Below, one piece after another: positions 5,396 to 14,300 of a stretch of DNA of 18,523 nt (its first letter is position 1; each line of letters begins with the position of its first letter). The stretch lies in the NCBI GenBank assembly GCA_036481345.1, contig JAZGHU010000031.1:1-18523 (forward strand). The letters run 5' to 3'. Origin of the DNA: JAAOYC01 sp036481345. Lineage in GTDB: Archaea > Nanobdellota > Nanobdellia > Woesearchaeales > WJKL01. The notes beneath the pieces were generated by a model. That model was not told the DNA's origin and made no database searches. It saw only the letters and a list, made by a program, of their open reading frames with translations. A program made the translations under genes and the position numbers.

Positions 5396-8300
5396 TTATT
5401 TCTTTCTTTTCACCTTTTTTTTGGTAGATTTTTTCTTTCCTTTCTTTTTTCCGTCAAGAATATGGTGTTTTTTAATAATGAAAATAACTCCTGGAACAAG
5501 AATCAAGAACATGAAAATAACGCCTGTTACAGAGAATTCTGGATAGGATTGCGGATCTGGTAGTTCATTTTCACCATACCAACTATTTATAACATTAAAA
5601 CCATCACCTGCTGAGAAATGTATTACATTGTAAGTAATTATTCCGTTTAAATTGCCTACACAAACTGGGTTTGAACAATAATATTGGCTGTCTCCTGATA
5701 AAGTTATATTACAATCAGGATCATTTGCAGGGGTTCCTACTTCTACAATAGTAGGATCATTTATTGCATCTATCATTGTTGTATGGAAATCATCTCCATG
5801 ATAAATAGCCCACAGATCACAACTATAAAGATCTAGGCTAATTGAGGCATTAAATGGAACAAATCTAGATATATTTAATTCTGGCCAGCTTGTTAAATTT
5901 ACAGAAACTAATGCGTGGCTTAGATGCATTGCTTTTGTTAGGTTGACTGGCCTAGAATGGAAGTCAAGCCTTGAAGTAGTCCAATTAACATATCTCCAAT
6001 CATCATCTCTTACATAAAATCCTTCTACAGTATAATTAGATAAAGCATTTGTTGCATTCCAAGTGAAGCTGCCTGCATTAATAATTGGGGCTGTTCCATT
6101 TATCAAGTTTTCTTCTGGATGGAAACCAATATCTTCTATCTGTCCAGAACTGTTATGGATAGATACATTCAAGCAGACCCCATAATCTTGATGACTTAGA
6201 TCATAACTAGCAAATTCTCCTGTATGATTTCCAGTTCCTTCTTTGATCATATCTTCGATATATTGTGTTTTTAATACAGTGCCATTATAATCTAATAATT
6301 GTATTGTTATATTGCTTGGATCTTCTAAAGTTCCTCCGCTGTTTCTTGATAATACCCTATATCTTACATAATCTCCAACATAATATGTTTCAGTTATACT
6401 TTGATCTTTGAAATCAGGAGTTGCATTATATGTATCGTCTGAACCATCACAATCTTCATCTATTGCATTTCCTGGAGTATCAGAAGCGCCAGGATAAATG
6501 CTTGCATTAGTATCATCACAATCATAAACACATTTATTAGGACATAATTGCAATGAAGATTCAGTTGTTCCATAACCATCGCCATCATTATCTACACATG
6601 CTCCCATTATTGTTATATTTTCTGTGCAAATTTCTGTTCCATCTGCATAACCATCGTTTGGAGTGATGCAAGCCATCCATTTTTCATCTTTTACTGTTTC
6701 TTCTGAAACTATTGTCTGGGATTGATTTTCGTATAATGCTTGGATTTGAGCTGCTGTTAAGGATATATTGAAAACCATTAGTTCATCAATAGTTCCGTTG
6801 AAATAGAAATTTGAGTTTAAATTGCCGATTACTCCAATCGTTGCTGGTAGAGAAGGCCTTAAATCTGTTTGTCCAACTAAATTTCTTGTAGCCACAACAT
6901 CTCCATTAATTATTTCCTTAACAGTATATCCAGAACCAGTTTTCTCTAAAATACATCCTACAAATGTCCACTCGTTAAATGGTGCACTATAATAATTTCC
7001 ACCAAAATTAGTAGTTGAATTACTTACTATACAAGGTCCAACTTTTTGTTGATTTCCTCCAGTAAACCAATACATTACACCTGAGCCTCTTGAGTTAGCA
7101 GTTGACGTATGTAAATCAAATGCCATTCCATAATCAGTAGAAGTAGGGGTTCTGTTTGCTGGTTTTATCCAAAGAGCATAACTATAATTATAACCTGTTA
7201 TATTTTCCCATGATTCACTTCCTACTCTGATATAATCTCCATCAAAATTAAATGCTCCCCTTCCGTCATATCCTGCATCAGCAACCCATGTTGCTCCATA
7301 AACAGTTCCATTATTTCCTGGAGCATAATTCCTAACTTTAGTTCCCAACTCAGCAGTTAAATTTGCTTCAAATGGCATATTCAATACGGTGATTGAAGTT
7401 CCATCTTTATACCAATTTATTATATTTTTAATATCATGATTATCAGCATCTTCTGTATTATTTGCAGAGGCTCCTATGTCTTGATCAATATAAGCATAAT
7501 CTCCTGCTGATGTGTTGTATAAGTCGGATATTTCTGATGCATTTAAGCTTCTGTTCCAGATAGTAACTTCATCTATTGAGCCATTGAAATCGAATCCTCC
7601 TGCTGCATTTTCTCCCATCTTAAAATTTCCAGTGTTTGCAAAACTACCGTTATATATATGTGAAGCAGTAGCTTCTAAAGAACCATCTACATATAATTTA
7701 CTTTCATTATCTACCTTATCAACAACAAAAACAAAGAAATGCCATTTATCATCATTAACTGTAGTAGTAGATCTTGCTACTGGATTATTTGAACCATCTT
7801 TTGTATAACAGTCTATTTTATTAGAAGCAACATAACAAGAAAGTGGATAATCTGCAAGATTTGTTCCTTTATCTAACATAACATAACCAGAATTATATTT
7901 AAACCAAGCACTTGCAGAATATTTAGTTCCAACTGCTCCAAGATTCAAAGATGTGGAATGAGAAACAGTAATATAATCATCACTTCCATCAAATTCATAA
8001 GCTTTTCCAACTCTTCCTTCATCTGTCTGGTTAGCTCCAGAAATAGTGCCATTATTAACTCCTGTTTCATCTATTGCATCAACTTCAAATCTCCATTCTC
8101 CAACTTTTCCAGATTGTTCATTAGTATGTGCTCCTATCCATGGGTTATCTTGTGTTGGAACTGCATTTTCAACTGTAAAGCACCAAGTATCTGTTTCATT
8201 CCAATAATTATTTGTATCGTTTGCATAGAATTTATAACAGACTTTTTGTCCATTAGTACAGCTGACTGTTTGTGTTGTATTGTGAACATAACTTAATGCT

Positions 8301-11300
8301 CCACCTGCATCTGCAGTTGAAACATTTTGCATTGCTCCGCAGCTAGTTCCATTCCAACTGAATATTGAAGTGTCAACTCCTGTATCATCTGTCCAATTAA
8401 CACTAAACCAAACTGAATCTCCATATTTTGTTGTGTGGTTTGTCTGATTATCTTGCCATTTTGGAGCAGCTGTGTCTCCAGCTAAAATAGTCAAATTATT
8501 ACTGCAACTCTCATTTCCATCGATTGTTCCATCATAAGGAGTTATACAAGCTTGCCATATATCATCAATTTCTGTTTCATTTGAATAAATTTTGTCTGCT
8601 TCTCTTCCTTCATATACACTTAAAATTTCATCTGATGATAAAGATCTATTATAAATCTGAACTTCATCAAGTGTTCCATTAAAGAAATTGTCTAATGCTC
8701 CTCCTGAGCTGTTTGCTACTGCACCCAATCTTACTGTTTCTGTTGAATCGTGAATTGAAATTATATTAGTTCCTGATTCAACAGTATCTGTTTTAAGCAC
8801 TCCATTAACATAGAAGTCAATATTATCTGTGCCAGAGATACTTGATGTAACAGCTACATGATACCAAGTATCAGCAGCCATATTTGCGTCTGTTGTTGTT
8901 TCTTTACGTATTGCAGAGTCTGTTCCATCTTCTGATAACCACATGGTAAGTTCATCTCCATTTGTGTGGAAGTAATAAGCTATCTGACTGTTAAAGCTGT
9001 TATACTTGCCAACTATTGATTGATTTCCTGTGAGTGTTTCAGAATTGATCCACGCTGTTATTGTAAATTCAGAATCTGTATTAGGGAAATCAAGACTTGC
9101 ATCATCACTAATATACATATAGTTAAAAACACCATCAAATTCATAAGCACCATAATTATCATTTCCACCTGTTGCATTCCATGTTGCCCCTATAACTGTT
9201 ACATTATTTCCATGACTTGAATAATCCTTATAAGTATCTGAAGATTGGGTATAGTTCTCAAAAGGAAGTTTTAGAGCAGTATTACTATGATTTATTCCGG
9301 CTGGTGTTTGTGGGTAGCTTCTTTGATTCTTATACCATTTAATCTTATTCACAACAGGATCCCCATTAACATCTGAAGTTGATTGATTGTAAACAGTCAA
9401 ATTTTCATCTGTTGTGTTTGTTCCTGATGAAGAGTTTAAGATTGGAGTTGAATGTGTTGGAGCAACATTTCCAAGCACTACAGTCAAATTATTGCTACAA
9501 CTTTCTACTCCATCTTGATTTCCATCATAAGGAGTTATACAAGCTTGCCATATATCATCTGCTTCTAGTTCACTTGAAAGAATTGTATCTGCTTTTCTTT
9601 GATATAATCCTCTTACTTCATCTGCTGTCAAACTTCTATCAAAAATTAAAACCTCATCTATTGAACCTGTAAGATCTGAAGTTAAAGCTTTATTCACTCC
9701 TAATAGGAAATCACCATCTGCATCTTCATCTATACTTCTTGCATCACTTGCTTCTTCTTCTCCATCAATATAAAGTTTCAAATCAGTACCATCATAAGTT
9801 AAAGTAATATGATACCAAGTTTCTAATATAGTTGGAGTTGTTGAACATAAAATAGTTCCTCCTAAAGCAGCTGCAATCTCTTTATTTGAACAAGTAGAAG
9901 TACTAATTGTTAACCAAGTTCTTCCTGTTCCTCCACCATCAAGCTGACTAAATAATGCTTGATGATTTCCATCAGTTGTTTTTACCCACATAGATAATGT
10001 AAGATTTCCAGCTGTAATTTCAGCAAAATTTGTACCACTTAAAGTTATACGATTATTACCAGCATTATAATCATAAGCACCATATCCATCATAACCTCCT
10101 GTTGCATTCCATGTTGCTCCTGAAACAGTTCCATCATTACTATATCCTGAATAATCTTTATAAGTATCTGTACTAATAGTATAATTATCAAATGGCATCT
10201 TCAAAACAAGATCATCATAACCAACATCATGTGGTGTTCCAGGATAACTTCTACTATTTCTATACCAAGTAACCTTATTTACAACAGCCCCCCCTTCAGT
10301 ATCTGATGTTGATTGATTATAAACAGTCAAATTTTCATCTGTTGTGTTTATTCCTGTTGAAGAGTTTAGGATTGGAGTTCCTTGTGTTGGTTTATGATTA
10401 AGAGTTATATTTGCAGTGCAACTTTCATTTCCATCACCCACTCCATCATTAGGAGTAAGACATGCTTTCCACACATCAGTATCAACAGTTTCTTCTGACA
10501 TAATTGTCAGAGTTTGATTTTCGTATAATGCTTGAATTTGCTCTGCTGATAAACTTCTGTTGAAAATCGTAACTTCATCTATCATTCCATCAAATTCTTC
10601 TTCTTCAGTTCCACCATAACTAGTTCCAGGATAAGCACCGATTAATAATCTTGCAGATTTATCGCATCCAGGCCCTGTAAATGAAGATGTATTGACCAAA
10701 TTACCATTTCTATATAGTTTCATAGTTGTCCCATCAAAAGTTCCAACTAAATGATGCCACTGATTTATTGTAATCCCATCTTGTGAAACCTCAGAAACAT
10801 TATCAGTACAATCATTTGAAAGGAAAAATTTAAGATTATCATAATTTAATTCTAAAGAAAAACTTCTATTTTGATTAGCCTCTACCCTATGCATAACAAT
10901 AGGAGACCAAACTTGTGAAAGATTATAAGGATAAACCCATGTTTCTAAGGTAAACTCACTTAAATTCCTAAATAAAGTATCATTTATCTCAATATATCCT
11001 GTCGCTGGAGTTGCTGCAGCAGACTTAACAAATTCATAAGCTCCTTTGTTATCATAACCACCTGTTGCATTCCAAGTTACATTAACAACAGTTCCATTAT
11101 TTCCATAAGAAGAATAATCTTTAGTATAACTTGAATTACTTCCACTTTCAAATGGCATGTTTAGTATAGTGATTGAAGTTCCATCCTGATACCAATTAAC
11201 AATATTCTTAATAGAATCTGCCTCTGTATCATCTGTATTATTTGCACTTGCTCCTAAATCATATGTTGAATAAACTTCCTTGTAAAGTCCTGCTGTTGCA

Positions 11301-14300
11301 TTATATAATTCTGAGATTTCTGCTGTGGTCAATACATCTTCCCATATTAATATTTCATCAAGTGTTCCATTAAAATAATTTCCAGATCCACTATAGGCAT
11401 CTCCAATAGTGAAGTCATTAGTACCTGTTTGAAGTGGATTTACAGCAGTACTTCCATCAATTTCAAGTTCTCCATCAACATAGATCTTCCTATCAAGAGC
11501 ATCTCCATCAAATACACATACAACATGATACCATTTATCTATAACACTTAATGGTGTTGCTGTAGTTGTAGTAGCATCAGCTCCTCCAGTATCCCTATGC
11601 CAGCATTGAATATCCCCATCACTTTCAATTCCTATTCTGAAATTTGCACCTTCTCCAAAGAACCACTCTGTAGCGCCGGATGGTAGTTGAGCAGGATTTA
11701 CCCACACAGCTGCTGTTAATTTTGTCTCTCCACCAACAAGATTCCCTATAGATATAGTATCTCCATTTCCATCAAAAGTATAAGCTTTTCCAACTCTTCC
11801 TTCATCTGTTTGAGCTACATTTCCATTATAGGCTGTTGCATTTTTAACTCCAAGTTCATCTACAGCATTATTTTCAAATCTCCATTCTGCAATTAAGTTC
11901 TTTGTAATAATATTATGTGCTCCTATCCAAGGATTTGATTGTGTTGGTGCATAATTAAATACACACTCATTTGATGAACAAGAATATCTTACACCACATT
12001 CACTATCTGTATTACAATCTACCCAAGTTCCTGCATTACAATAATCATTATCTCCATCACTATCTATATCAGTTGAAGCATAAGTAGTATCATAACAAGT
12101 GCTTGTATCTACACAATCAGTCGCAGCTAAACAACAAGCATCATCAGATGGATTAGTAACATAACCGTTATCCATTGACGCTCCAGCAACTCTTGTTTCA
12201 TTATTTTCTGAACCATCATCACAACAAGTTGACGCTGAAGTCTCTCCTCCTAAATTCCAAAGATTAGAACCTGCCATACAAATACATGCGTCTTGACTAG
12301 CATCTCCATCAGTAATATATCCACAATTACCATTGATATAAGCAGATGATCCTATGCAAGTATCAGTTGAATTCTCATCTGCTAACAAATCAGCACCACA
12401 AACATATTCACAATCGCCATCTGCACCCAAAGGAGCACTACTACAAGGATCACAAACAGTATCATTATAATCACATCTTTGAGTTCCAGGACTAAAAGAA
12501 CCATCTGAAATATCATCACAATAATAACCATTAAAAGAAATATCAAAACCACACACAAAACCAGAACCTCCAAATACAGTACTTACTGTTATTGCGCTTG
12601 TTGGATCAGAAGCATAATCAGTCCAACACCTATTATGTGTTCCACTATCATCTCCACAAACACCATCATCACTTGCTCCTGTCTGGAAACCGCCAGATAA
12701 TGAATCAGCATCACATTCATCACCATAATCAGCAGCAGAATCTAAACAAGAAATAAGATAATTAGAAGTATCAAAAGCAGCTTCTCCTGTGTCACAAGAA
12801 GATGTAGCAGCAGTGGTATTATATGTACACATACCAAAAGTAGCATAATCAGTTGCACTTTCAAATGAACACTTGTTTACACCAGTAGTATAACTATCAC
12901 ATGAAGCTCTACATGTTCCTTCTATACACAATCCAGATACACATTCGTCTCCACCAATACATGCTGTACAATCATTAGGGATAAGATCAAGAGATATCCA
13001 TGCATATGATGAAGCATCACAATATTTGTTTGCATGAATCTCACAGTTTGAGACATCTGTATCAACATTATCTGTCATTGATACTTGATTACCACAATCT
13101 AAGAGTGCTCCATTAAAGCACAATACTGAACTACTAGTAGTGTTGTCTGTCAAAACAGAGCCATCATAACAACAGCTCCCGCTGCTAGGTACAAAATCAT
13201 CAGCAGATCCATCATCACCACAACAATCTGAATTTGTTCCAGTTCCATTTGACAGCCAAGTATATGCTGCATCAGTACATGCTTGCTGACATAAAGCAGG
13301 ATCTAGATCATTACAAACTACAGTATAAGAGGGAGTAGAATCATTGCCCCTATTATCTGCAGTATCATTAACTCTGAAATTAATAGTATAATTAGTTCCG
13401 GATGTGGATAGAGTAGTATCCCAATTATCATAACATAATCCAGAAGCATCTTCATCAACAAAATCATCAGAAGCTGATGACCAGCTTGCAGCTCCGCTAT
13501 AAATTGCTTTTTCACAACTATTATCTTTTAATCCATCTCCTGCATCAGTTACAGAAGCATTTACACTTATTGTTCCACTGACATAAGATGGGAAAGAAGT
13601 TACACTAACAGTTGGAGGAGTTGTATCTGTTATTATTGTTAGATTATTGCTGCATTTCTCAGTTCCATCTTGTGTTCCATCATTAGGTGTGATGCAAGCT
13701 TGCCATATATCTCCTACAGAAGTTTCATTTGAAACAATTAAATCTGTTCTGCTATTGTTTAATGCAAGAATTTCTTCTGGTGATAGTGTTCTATTAAAAT
13801 ATATTCTTATATCATCTACAGATCCGCTAAATTGATTGCCTGAGCAAGTATATTGGGAGCCGATTGCTGACTCTCTGCTCACTCCATCTATGCTTGCAAG
13901 TGATTCTGCTCTTGTATCTACAAAAGCACCATCTACATAAAGAGTAGTGTAAGTCCCATTATTCATAGCAACAAAATGATGCCATTGATCATCATTATAT
14001 CCGCTACCAACCTCATCTGATCCAGAGCTTCCATCGAAGAATGGAAGTAATTTTCCATCAATTATTGGATTCAAATACATTGCATAGTATCCTTCAATAG
14101 AAAATATCAACATGAGATTTGTAGTGCTGCCAGATTTAAACCTACCTTCAACAGAGATTGCAGTTGGTGTAGAAAATACATCTTGTGCAAGTTGTATACA
14201 ATCAGAGCCATCAAAACTATATGCTCCTTTTCCATCATAGCCACCTGTTGAACTATATGTTGCTCCTGAAACTGTTCCATTGTTTCCTTGTCCAGAATAA

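Noticed and set aside
8527..10349. Repeated sequences as a CRISPR array
   Set aside because: The repeats are about 0.9-1 kb apart, in frame and encode protein modules; there are no short spacers.
11966..13318. Cys-rich block as an inserted separate gene or frameshifted region
   Set aside because: It stays open in the same frame on both sides, encodes coherent Cys/Asp motifs, and joins smoothly to the next module.
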